From positions 1 to 15,911 of the forward strand of contig JAJRVG010000008.1 in the NCBI GenBank assembly GCA_021545595.1: DNA of 15,911 bases, read 5' to 3'. Below the pieces are notes generated by a model that saw nothing but the letters and a program-made list of their open reading frames with translations, was not told where the DNA came from and did not search any database. The position numbers were made by a program, and so were the translations under genes. Below, in pieces: positions 7,273-13,406 of the stretch; position 1 is the first letter of the stretch, and the number at the start of each line of letters is the position of its first letter. The DNA is from Zetaproteobacteria bacterium. Its GTDB lineage: Bacteria > Pseudomonadota > Zetaproteobacteria > Mariprofundales > Mariprofundaceae.

Positions 7273-7761
7273 TTAACCTCGCTGCGGAGGTTTGTTGCAG
7301 CAGGCGGCGTCAGTTGAAGCCAAATTGTCCAGTTCGTTCTCTTCTGTGTAGTGAATCCAGCCGCGTTTCAACTGGCCTGCCCAGCCTGATCCCAGTTTTG
7401 CCCCTGCCTTTTCAAAGGTATGCTCAATCTGCATGGCAGTTGCCTCAAGCAGGTCATAAGTTATAGATACGTTTGCCCCTGATATTACCACCTCTCGAAT
7501 CCCCATCATCTCAGACAGGGCAGCTTTCAAAGCATCTGCTCCTGATTCCGGAACAGGCGCATCAAGCACAAAAGAGCGTTTTTTGATCACACTCTTTCCC
7601 TTCTGCTTCTCTGATTTAATACCAAGATAAAGCTTGGGCCGGATAGTAAAATTTTCCAGACACTGCTGTGAACAGAAGTGGTAACAAATTCCAAGGTGTT
7701 CAGTTGTAACCTCGGAGCTTGGGACATCCATGCCACAAACAGGGCACTGTTTGCTACTCAT
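7273..7761 (-). CDS. YHS-domain protein with degenerate HMA-like C-terminal domain
   Basis: About 162 residues from ATG 7761. Residues 5-45 form a YHS module: CPVCGMDV (6-13), YHFCSQQC (27-34). A Lys-rich linker follows, then a beta-alpha-beta segment (about 62-122, FVLDAPV...VVISGANVSITYD) that looks like an HMA ferredoxin-like fold without its CxxC motif. The protein ends with a vicinal CC (DAACCNK) that may supply ligands instead. No signal peptide is visible, so it is probably cytosolic and may chaperone metal. Upstream in-frame starts exist: ATG 7794, close to GGGG, and TTG 7803. I chose 7761 because the YHS domain begins immediately after it, but its SD is poor. It lies 22 bases before merR and probably shares its transcript. 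Confidence 0.72.
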   Translation of the reverse strand: MSSKQCPVCGMDVPSSEVTTEHLGICYHFCSQQCLENFTIRPKLYLGIKSEKQKGKSVIKKRSFVLDAPVPESGADALKAALSEMMGIREVVISGANVSITYDLLEATAMQIEHTFEKAGAKLGSGWAGQLKRGWIHYTEENELDNLASTDAACCNKPPQRG

Positions 7762-7870
7762 GGTTTTATTCTGCCACTTAAAGCCAGAGAGCATAAGCCC
7801 CAATTAAGCCGACAGTCTCTATCTTCCCGGAATAGCAGCCAGGCATCAATATGACCAGGCCAATGGTGAT

Positions 7871-8338
7871 TCATCGGACAATTCTTTCCGGATAATACAG
7901 ACCGGAAGAGTAGGTTTTTCCGGACAGTTCGAATGATACAGTTATCCAGTGCCTGCCCTGCTCATGGCTGAGGTTGTAGTTTGTCATATACCAGTTACCC
8001 ATTATCATCATCGGAGCCTTCGCCTGATAGCTTCCATCCGGGTGCTTAACATCTGAATATAGCTTAAGATGGGTCAAAGGTTGCCCATTATTCTCTACAC
8101 TCACCATAAGATGATAATTTGTCCGGCTAAACCCTTCTCCTTCAGGAGCAGGCATGATATGAAAAATAAAAACATACCCATCTTCAACACCCTTTCGTGC
8201 AACAAAAAAGGAGGACTTGTGATCCATGATCTCTCTTGATTCTTCACTTTTTTGCTGTGTTGACCTCTCTTCAGTCGGCAAGCTTGAGCAGGCCGTGATA
8301 AGAGTTAACACACTCATCAATAAAATATTTTTTCTCAT
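7871..8338 (-). CDS. Exported lipoprotein, YtkA/FixH-like beta domain
   Basis: A 155-residue protein. The leader ends LITACSS with the lipobox cysteine at C17, implying export and lipid anchoring. After a polar linker (about 18-45) the rest is beta-rich. It contains DGSYQAKAPMMIMGNWYMTNYNLSHEQGRHW, split here as DGSYQAKAPMMIMGNWYMTN then YNLSHEQGRHW. This resembles YtkA-like/FixH-type immunoglobulin folds, in which a GxYxAxxPM..G.W signature is common. Related domains occur in periplasmic copper-handling proteins. The Met pair and conserved His could bind metal, but function is not established. It sits between the HMA gene (60 bases upstream) and the YHS/HMA gene. No separate promoter is obvious; a 10-base palindrome TTGATATCAA lies at 8375-8384. 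Confidence 0.6.
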   Translation of the reverse strand: MRKNILLMSVLTLITACSSLPTEERSTQQKSEESREIMDHKSSFFVARKGVEDGYVFIFHIMPAPEGEGFSRTNYHLMVSVENNGQPLTHLKLYSDVKHPDGSYQAKAPMMIMGNWYMTNYNLSHEQGRHWITVSFELSGKTYSSGLYYPERIVR

Positions 8339-8398
8339 ATATGCCTGACTTTCCTCATTTTATGTATCATTTCATTGATATCAATATCAGATGGCTGA

Positions 8399-8617
8399 CT
8401 ATTTTGAATGTTTTTCCGGTGTATAACCAAGTTCCCGAATGGCTTTGTCTGCCTCAGGCATTTGGAAGCCAGAACTTACATTTAACAGTAGCATACCGCT
8501 TTTAAAATTAGCCCGGGCATCGTAGACCCCTTTCAATGTCAACATCCGTTTGCGTATTGTGCCCTCGCAACCAGTGCACTTCATATCTTCAATTTTTATA
8601 GTTACTTCTTTAACCAT
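8399..8617 (-). CDS. HMA-domain copper chaperone-like protein
   Basis: A 72-residue protein that is almost entirely one heavy-metal-associated domain: strand VKEVTIKIEDM, metal loop MKCTGCEG with C14 and C17 (the canonical CxxC), helix TIRKRML, then strands ending near the C-terminus. CopZ/Atx1-type chaperones of this size carry Cu(I) to P1B-ATPases, which fits this cluster, whose ATPase lacks its own HMA domains. ATG 8617 is preferred over the in-frame TTG at 8671 because GGAG lies 5 bases before it and the HMA fold starts right after. It is 103 bases after the glutamate dehydrogenase stop and probably on the same transcript. Confidence 0.85.
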   Translation of the reverse strand: MVKEVTIKIEDMKCTGCEGTIRKRMLTLKGVYDARANFKSGMLLLNVSSGFQMPEADKAIRELGYTPEKHSK

Positions 8618-8720
8618 CTCAACTCCATCGCCAGAAACTGGCTTGTTCGTAATTTTCCAGGTTAGCTTCAATAGCCTGATAAAAATCCTTTCACTGAATT
8701 TGAACCATACAAAAACATGT

Positions 8721-9995
8721 CTAAAATCCTCTTAATTCAATAGCACGCAACACCCTGCCAACGGAGAGCTGATAAGCTGCCGTACGTAAGTCCACACCTG
8801 CTTCTTCAGCAAGGGCGTGCACATCTTCATAGGCGTGTGAGAGATGGGCTTCCATGCGCTCCTGTACCGTCGCTCTTTCCCATTTAAAACGCTGTATATT
8901 TTGTACCCATTCAAAATAGGAGGCAATAACACCGCCGGCATTGGCTAGAATATCTGGAACCACAGTGATGCCCCTTTCCCTTAATTTACTGTCTGCCATA
9001 TGTGTGATTGGCATATTGGCGGCCTCAATGATGAGGTTTGTTTTAATATCCGCCTCGGTGTCACAGTTGATCGTCCCTTCAAGGGCCGCAGGAATAAGCA
9101 CATCACAGGGAAGTCCCAATAGCTCCTCATTTGTAATCTCTTCTACGTCAGCAAACCCTTTCAGGCTGCCCGTTTTCTCTACAAACTGTATGGCTGTTGC
9201 AATATCCACACCCTGCGGGTGGAACAGGCCACCATCCTTATCTGAAATCGCTATAACACGTGCTCCCATAGTCTGAAGGCGGAGAGCGGCATACGATCCA
9301 ACATTACCAAACCCCTGGATCACCACGTTTGCACCCTTCAAGGGAATATCCAAATGTTTAAAAGCCATCGCTGTGACATAAGCCACGCCGGACCCTGTGG
9401 CTTCCAGGCGCCCTTGAAGCCCTCCCAGTTCAATGGGCTTTCCTGTGACTATACCCGGCGCATATCCATTGGATTTGCTATATTCATCAAAAATCCATGC
9501 CATTACCTGGGGGTTGGTATTCATATCCGGCGCAGGTATATCTTCATCCACGCCCAATATTGGTGACATTTTCTGAACAAACCGACGAGTTAAAATTTCA
9601 AGTTCCTGAGATGTTAATGCGGAAGGGTCAACTGCAATGCCGCCTTTTGCACCACCAAATGGAATATCAACAAGTGCGGTTTTCCATGTCATCAGTTGAG
9701 CCAGAGCCCGAACTTCATCGATTTGGACATCCGGATGAAAACGGAGGCCTCCTTTGAACGGGCCGCGAGCATGGTTATGCTGCACACGATAGCCAGTGAA
9801 TGTGTGCAGCCTTTCATTGTTATTGCTGTGAATCGTTAGTGGAATTTGTACCGTCACTTCACGAAACGACTGCAAAAGAAGCTGTTGCTGGGCTGCATTG
9901 AGATCCAGTTGATGGATCGCCCGGTTAAGAAATTCCGCCTGACTATCACGGCAACAACAGCTTATTTTTTCTTTCATTTTGGCACTGTCCATCAT
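8721..9995 (-). CDS. Glutamate dehydrogenase (Glu/Leu/Phe/Val dehydrogenase family)
   Basis: A 424-residue protein, the length of small hexameric RocG/GudB-type enzymes. These interconvert glutamate and 2-oxoglutarate plus ammonium, usually with NAD. Visible residues are K81 in FKGGLRFHP, K105 in MTWKTA, catalytic K117 in PFGGAKGGI, D157 in PAPDMNT and the Rossmann GFGNVG (228-233). Substrate residues are intact, so it should be active; a Leu/Phe/Val specificity cannot be excluded but GDH fits best. Odd points are an N-terminal CCC (13-15), not a family hallmark, and its position as first gene of a metal-handling unit behind a MerR-type operator (10065-10096). Either of two consecutive ATGs could be the start; the nearest SD-like GAGG is about 10 bases before the first. 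Confidence 0.92.
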   Translation of the reverse strand: MMDSAKMKEKISCCCRDSQAEFLNRAIHQLDLNAAQQQLLLQSFREVTVQIPLTIHSNNNERLHTFTGYRVQHNHARGPFKGGLRFHPDVQIDEVRALAQLMTWKTALVDIPFGGAKGGIAVDPSALTSQELEILTRRFVQKMSPILGVDEDIPAPDMNTNPQVMAWIFDEYSKSNGYAPGIVTGKPIELGGLQGRLEATGSGVAYVTAMAFKHLDIPLKGANVVIQGFGNVGSYAALRLQTMGARVIAISDKDGGLFHPQGVDIATAIQFVEKTGSLKGFADVEEITNEELLGLPCDVLIPAALEGTINCDTEADIKTNLIIEAANMPITHMADSKLRERGITVVPDILANAGGVIASYFEWVQNIQRFKWERATVQERMEAHLSHAYEDVHALAEEAGVDLRTAAYQLSVGRVLRAIELRGF

Positions 9996-10064
9996 GGTCT
10001 TTGAACCTCACATCTGTATTTTATTAGCGGCTATTTAGAGCCTTTTGTAAAGTATCCAGAGGTG

Positions 10065-10096
10065 AGTCTACATCCTATGTGTTACACACAGGCAAA
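10065..10096 (-). promoter_or_regulatory. Second MerR-type promoter/operator, upstream of glutamate dehydrogenase
   Basis: On the minus strand, TTTGCC (10096-10091) and TAGACT (10070-10065) are separated by 20 bases. The spacer holds a 19-bp dyad (plus strand CCTATGTGTTACACACAGG, 10074-10092) with one mismatch between arms. It matches the 6818-6836 dyad at 17 of 19 positions, and the -35 and -10 elements lie at the same offsets. The merR product is thus the obvious regulator of the glutamate dehydrogenase-HMA-lipoprotein-YHS-merR unit, giving autoregulation. The 5' leader to the ATG at 9995 is about 60 bases. Confidence 0.72.
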
Positions 10097-10130
10097 GCAT
10101 TTTTTATAAACGGCTCAATCAGATGAAAGC
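10093..10130 (-). pseudogene. Relic of a merR 3' end
   Basis: The sequence next to the second operator matches the last codons of merR plus its operator. Plus-strand 10093-10130 aligns without gaps to 6837-6874, sharing TAAACGRCTCAATCAGATG almost exactly. Read on the minus strand it would give HLIEPFIKNA, against HLIESFTEDA at the end of the intact MerR. The stop codon is lost and no coding sequence continues upstream, so it is a fragment. It is best explained as a duplicated merR-tail/operator segment. Confidence 0.6.
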
Positions 10131-10181
10131 ATCACAGGCTGGAAGAGCGTTATACGTTATCCAGCTTATGACCACTTATTG

Positions 10182-10853
10182 TTATTCAGATGCCCCTGGC
10201 TTAAACAGGAATTGAAATATTTTCTTTTCATTCAATGCTGTTGTTTCGAGCAGAAGAACTCCAAGAAGGGCGCCCATAGAGCCAAGTAACAGGCCCACAG
10301 CCGGGCCAAACAACCACATAACGCTGGCTTCAGCGGCTTGGGGGCCAAGTTCCACGGTTCTGAATCCCATCAGAATCCAGGCCGGAGGATAGGCCAGAGC
10401 GCCAATCCCGAGTGTCCACCCGAGTGTTTTTTTCCAGCAGCTTCTCAGGGACGTGAAAGCTGTGATCAACAACAGGACAGCGGCAAGCACACCAATGCCC
10501 ATGAAATGGATATGCCCACGCAGCAGTCGTTGCATGGCATCTTTGGCCAGAGAACCGGAATGGCTATGCTGATTACCCGTAGCATGTGCGTCTGTATCCT
10601 GGCCCTGTGTTGCATGGTGATCGTCCGGTGCGCCAGCAGCGTGTGCATGATTCATGCTCATCATATCCATATTCAGATCTTTCATCTGATGCTGCATCTC
10701 TGCCTTTTGAGCCTGCGCTTCCTCTGCTTCAAAGCCACCATGAAGCTGCTCATGGTGGGTGGCTATATATGCAGCCCAGAGCGCACCGAAAACCAGCGCA
10801 GCAACAGCCATGACAAGGCCATGACGAATTGGATCAACCAGTGATTTGTTCAT
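10182..10853 (-). CDS. Four-TM membrane protein with His/Met-rich loop, function unknown
   Basis: A 223-residue protein. One helix (about 12-31) is followed by a long hydrophilic segment (32-110) rich in His and Met: MQHQMKDLNMDMMSMNHAHA (53-72), then DDHH and HATGNQHSHS. Three more helices follow (about 117-135, 145-163, 176-203). The motif RGHIHFMGIG opens helix 2 and AYPPAWILMG lies in helix 3; closely spaced His at a membrane face could bind heme or metal. Met-rich motifs of this kind bind Cu(I) in other periplasmic proteins. I do not recognise the family. The ATG has GGAAGGGGAA about 6-8 bases upstream. A strong terminator lies between it and the preceding cytochrome-porin gene, so it either has its own promoter or depends on read-through. 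Confidence 0.65.
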   Translation of the reverse strand: MNKSLVDPIRHGLVMAVAALVFGALWAAYIATHHEQLHGGFEAEEAQAQKAEMQHQMKDLNMDMMSMNHAHAAGAPDDHHATQGQDTDAHATGNQHSHSGSLAKDAMQRLLRGHIHFMGIGVLAAVLLLITAFTSLRSCWKKTLGWTLGIGALAYPPAWILMGFRTVELGPQAAEASVMWLFGPAVGLLLGSMGALLGVLLLETTALNEKKIFQFLFKPGASE

Positions 10854-10881
10854 AATTATTCCCCTTCCTGAGTTTGCGGGT

Positions 10882-10908
10882 AAAAAAAGGGGGGCAACAT
10901 TGCCCCCC
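10882..10908 (-). terminator. Rho-independent terminator of the cytochrome-porin gene
   Basis: A perfect 9-bp stem (GGGGGGCAA 10889-10897 with TTGCCCCCC 10900-10908; 2-base apparent loop, larger in RNA) is followed on the minus strand by seven Ts (10888-10882). It lies 17 bases past the stop of the cytochrome-porin gene. The T-run is only on the minus-strand side, so it acts on leftward transcription. Confidence 0.9.
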
Positions 10909-10925
10909 TCTGCTTCTTCCTGCTT

Positions 10926-12287
10926 CTACAGCGCGATATCGATGGCCAACAGACCTGAATTGAAGTCTGTTATGTTTGCAGCTGTAGCACCAGCCGTGGC
11001 GGCCATGCTATTCACGACATTCTTGCTTCGTGTGTAAGAGACAACAGCCTGAACGTTTTCAGCAATCTGATGAATACCATAGATTGTTGCATGTGTGGTT
11101 GCGCTTGGCTTGAGAACAGTCGCAGTCATCATTTGCAGATCAGTTTTGGCAGAGTCGTACTTGACACCAATCAACCATGCATCAGCCGCTTTCCATTCAC
11201 CGGAAACAGTAAAGGCTTTAACTTTCAGTTTTTCTCCAGTGAGGGCATTGGTCTGATCACCCTGGGTATATGCACCCCAAAGCTGAAGTGGTTCACCATA
11301 GTTGACTGCAAAATCGACACCATATCGTGTGACTTTGTCAAATGCCATTGCTGTAGCAGTAGTAGGTCCAGCAAGTCCAGTCGTACTCATGGCCATCAGC
11401 ATGGCAGCTTCGCCACCCATCTGGTCACTGGTATAATTTCTGGAATTATAACCGTAAACACCAATGATATGATTATCCATGATCTCCTGAGCTACACGGC
11501 CATAAACTGTGGTGTTCTTTTTGCCTGTTGTATTGTCATTGCCGGAGAGGCCAAGGCCCAGGTTATAGGATGTTCCAACACCGGAATCACCGTTGGTTGT
11601 ACCCTGAATACTGACACCATCCATCATCATCAGCATGGTTGCGCCAGCCATCTGGGCTGCGTCATTCCAGCCATAGCCCAGTGGACGGTGGGACATCATG
11701 GTCATACCATAACCGACATTGTTTTGAATGCGTCCAAAGCGGATTTTGAGCAGATCATTTACATAATAAATGCCTTCAAGCATACCGATGCCGCCACCAA
11801 GGCTGGCATCCAGCCACCATGAAAAGTTGTCATAAGAACCCGATGAGATCAGTCCGAACTCACCAAAACCAACTTTATAATTGTTTGATGATGCGCCATC
11901 AAGCATGCCGGGGCGATGGCCTGGCATTACGGGAGTGTCAGCAGAATCTACAATCGGCCCTGCACCACTGTACAGAATCTGTGTACGAACGGTGAATGGG
12001 AAGGCGGCAGCAAATACTGCGGCTGGAGAGTCTCCACCAGCATCGAAGTTTTTGCCTCGGTCATCCTGACTATCAAGATCATCACGTCCCGCAGCAAAAC
12101 GGAAACCGCGTTCGCGGAAACTAACACCCATTTTTGTCAGCTTTGGAAACATTGTATGGCATGAAGCACACGCCATGCCGTATTTACGTGCAAATACGGG
12201 AATAGCCTCGGCCTCGGTAGGAACCAGCGCTACGCTGGAAACCACTACCAGCGCAAAGGCACTAGCTGTAAATAATATCTTTCTCAT
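10926..12287 (-). CDS. Cyc2-like fused monoheme cytochrome c-porin (outer membrane)
   Basis: A 453-residue protein from ATG 12287, chosen over an in-frame start at 12380 because AGGAGGG lies 9 bases before it and a clean signal peptide follows (cleavage near AEA|IP, 28). Only 11 residues into the mature protein is CASCH (40-44), in the setting FARKYGMACASCHTMFPKLT. The remaining ~390 residues are Gly/aromatic-rich amphipathic strands like an outer-membrane barrel. A single heme at the N-terminus of a porin is the plan of Cyc2 iron oxidases, and the FAR..G..C..CH..FP.LT signature is shared. Similar motifs occur in other uncharacterised cytochrome-porins, so Fe(II) oxidation is only a hypothesis. 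Odd points are a Met/His cluster at 195-222 and a final residue of Leu instead of the usual aromatic. A sigma-54-like promoter and a strong terminator make it monocistronic. Confidence 0.75.
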   Translation of the reverse strand: MRKILFTASAFALVVVSSVALVPTEAEAIPVFARKYGMACASCHTMFPKLTKMGVSFRERGFRFAAGRDDLDSQDDRGKNFDAGGDSPAAVFAAAFPFTVRTQILYSGAGPIVDSADTPVMPGHRPGMLDGASSNNYKVGFGEFGLISSGSYDNFSWWLDASLGGGIGMLEGIYYVNDLLKIRFGRIQNNVGYGMTMMSHRPLGYGWNDAAQMAGATMLMMMDGVSIQGTTNGDSGVGTSYNLGLGLSGNDNTTGKKNTTVYGRVAQEIMDNHIIGVYGYNSRNYTSDQMGGEAAMLMAMSTTGLAGPTTATAMAFDKVTRYGVDFAVNYGEPLQLWGAYTQGDQTNALTGEKLKVKAFTVSGEWKAADAWLIGVKYDSAKTDLQMMTATVLKPSATTHATIYGIHQIAENVQAVVSYTRSKNVVNSMAATAGATAANITDFNSGLLAIDIAL

Positions 12288-12358
12288 CTGTAAATCCCTC
12301 CTGGAGATATGTGGATTAATTTTTAGAACCCGCCTGTGTGGGTTATTAACCCTAGGAA

Positions 12359-12375
12359 AGAAATATTGGTGCCAA
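12359..12375 (-). promoter_or_regulatory. Sigma-54-like promoter of the cytochrome-porin gene
   Basis: Minus strand reads TTGGCAC, five bases, TTTCT. It keeps the full -24 element and differs from the TTGCW -12 element at one position (the G). The start would fall near 12348, about 60 bases before the ATG, overlapping a perfect 13-bp palindrome GGGTTATTAACCC (12340-12352) that could be an operator. Confidence 0.5.
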
Positions 12376-12484
12376 GTCATGAGCTACCATGGACAAGCGT
12401 GGGAAACATACAATAATCATTTATAAAACAGATAGTTGATGAATTAAACGCTTTAAAATAAAATCTTGTTTTTTTCTCATAATC

Positions 12485-12510
12485 GGGAATTCAGGGAGTA
12501 ATTAATTCCC
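12485..12510 (-). terminator. Hairpin after the OMP gene, possible weak terminator
   Basis: A perfect 7-bp inverted repeat GGGAATT/AATTCCC (12485-12491 and 12504-12510) with a 12-base loop starts 6 bases after the stop at 12516. No T-tract follows on the minus strand, so intrinsic termination would be weak. It could equally be an upstream regulatory site for the cytochrome-porin promoter about 110 bases away. Confidence 0.3.
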
Positions 12511-12515
12511 AGAAT

Positions 12516-13238
12516 TTAGAACTCAAATTCCATATTAAATTTGAAATTGCCATATGCAGGGCCTTCACTGGTATCCATCAACCAGCCAAAATCTATCTCA
12601 AAATCATTGATAATCTCATATTTCAGCACAGGGCCAATGAGATGTGTCTGCTTAGCCAACTGAATCTGATTGATTGTGCCAAATGATCCGTACGCTTCGA
12701 TTCCCGGCTCCAGGCCAGAAGCAGTCTTGTATCTTGAACGCCATGCATAGTCGAATCCGGTTGATGTTTCGGCTCCCCACAGGGGCTGCTTGAATACCAG
12801 ATTAAGTGTGTGTTTCCACTGTTCGACGGGCTTCTCCAACAGCACCTTCAGTTCCAGAACATCAGGGCTGGCGAGCCTTGGAGCAGCCCATATGTATTCA
12901 GCATACAGGCCTATATCCATCCAGTATTGTCCCGGTTCGGTGAGTTGAACGATATTTGCCCACTTGACCTGGGTATATTTTAGCGCAGTTCCGGGCTTTT
13001 TCTCATAAACAGCGTACAGACCGGAACGCCAATGCTCGGTAATACCATAAGAGAGCTCCAACTGGTGTTTGCCTTTACCATTTTTAGCCGGGTTTTTGCT
13101 ACGGAAAATTTCGCTCTGAGTTTCCAACTCAATTTTACCTTTTTTCACGATAGGCGAATAAACTTTCTTAGCCAGGGCTGTGGCAGGTAGCAGTGATAAG
13201 GAAAAGATTAATACCAGGGCTGCCATTATTGATTTCAT
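12516..13238 (-). CDS. Outer-membrane beta-barrel protein, function unknown
   Basis: A 240-residue protein with a standard signal peptide (cleavage near ALA|KK, 23). The rest is alternating strands rich in aromatic and charged residues: QLELSYGITEHWRSGLYAVY, then LTEPGQYWMDIGLYAEY, LKVLLEKPVEQWKHTLNLVF. The C-terminus KFNMEFEF ends in Phe with alternating hydrophobics, the signature recognised by the BAM machinery. The opening KKVYSPIVKKGKIELE resembles a group of uncharacterised proteobacterial outer-membrane proteins with a conserved V.SP.V..G..ELE start. The role may be channel or surface scaffold. AGGAGAG sits 3 bases before the ATG and a sigma-54-like site just upstream of that. It lies between the cytochrome-porin and the NtrC-type regulator gene, suggesting joint regulation. 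Confidence 0.7.
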   Translation of the reverse strand: MKSIMAALVLIFSLSLLPATALAKKVYSPIVKKGKIELETQSEIFRSKNPAKNGKGKHQLELSYGITEHWRSGLYAVYEKKPGTALKYTQVKWANIVQLTEPGQYWMDIGLYAEYIWAAPRLASPDVLELKVLLEKPVEQWKHTLNLVFKQPLWGAETSTGFDYAWRSRYKTASGLEPGIEAYGSFGTINQIQLAKQTHLIGPVLKYEIINDFEIDFGWLMDTSEGPAYGNFKFNMEFEF

Positions 13239-13270
13239 ACGCTCTCCTGATAACTATCATCAGTAACGTG

Positions 13271-13287
13271 AACACCTTCTGTGCCAA
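13271..13287 (-). promoter_or_regulatory. Sigma-54-like promoter of the OMP gene
   Basis: Minus strand reads TTGGCAC, five bases, GTGTT. The -24 element is perfect. The -12 element has GT in place of GC, so it is weaker. The start would be near 13261, about 23 bases before ATG 13238, leaving room for the SD. Together with the match at 12359-12375 the identical TTGGCAC placement is notable. Confidence 0.4.
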
Positions 13288-13390
13288 CTGGTGATAACAG
13301 GCTTCCAGGAAAAAGTTGGTTCCCTATATGAGTTAAGCCTGCTCTCTTTTATAATAATTTATTAAATATGAGAAAAGATAAAATATTTTG

Positions 13391-13404
13391 TCTCAGGTTT
13401 GAGA
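13391..13404. promoter_or_regulatory. Palindrome TCTCAggttTGAGA, candidate activator site or weak terminator
   Basis: A perfect 5-bp-arm dyad with a 4-base centre lies just after the response-regulator stop (13407) and about 105 bases upstream of the -24 element at 13281-13287. That distance is typical for NtrC-type enhancer sites. The intervening 13350-13390 is very AT-rich, which would favour bending. Alternatively it is a short terminator for the two-component operon. The arms are short, so chance is possible. Confidence 0.3.
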
Positions 13405-13406
13405 TG

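Noticed and set aside
8375..8384. TTGATATCAA palindrome upstream of the lipoprotein gene as an operator
   Set aside because: Ten-base AT-rich palindrome with no second copy and no promoter elements around it; chance is likely.
8618..8671. TTG-initiated N-terminal extension of the HMA protein
   Set aside because: The HMA fold begins just after ATG 8617, which has GGAG 5 bases upstream; the extension adds no domain.
10138..10165. Inverted repeat GCTGGA/TCCAGC after the four-TM gene as a terminator
   Set aside because: Six-bp stem with a 16-base loop and no T-run on the minus strand; too weak to call.
11070..11822. 250-codon open frame on the plus strand opposite the cytochrome-porin gene
   Set aside because: Translation is low-complexity and Cys/His-rich with no domain, signal peptide or SD. 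The opposite strand has a signal peptide, CxxCH and barrel-like sequence, so this is a shadow.
12288..12380. 31-residue N-terminal extension of the cytochrome-porin
   Set aside because: The extension precedes a clean signal peptide and spans the sigma-54-like promoter. The ATG at 12287 has AGGAGGG at proper spacing.
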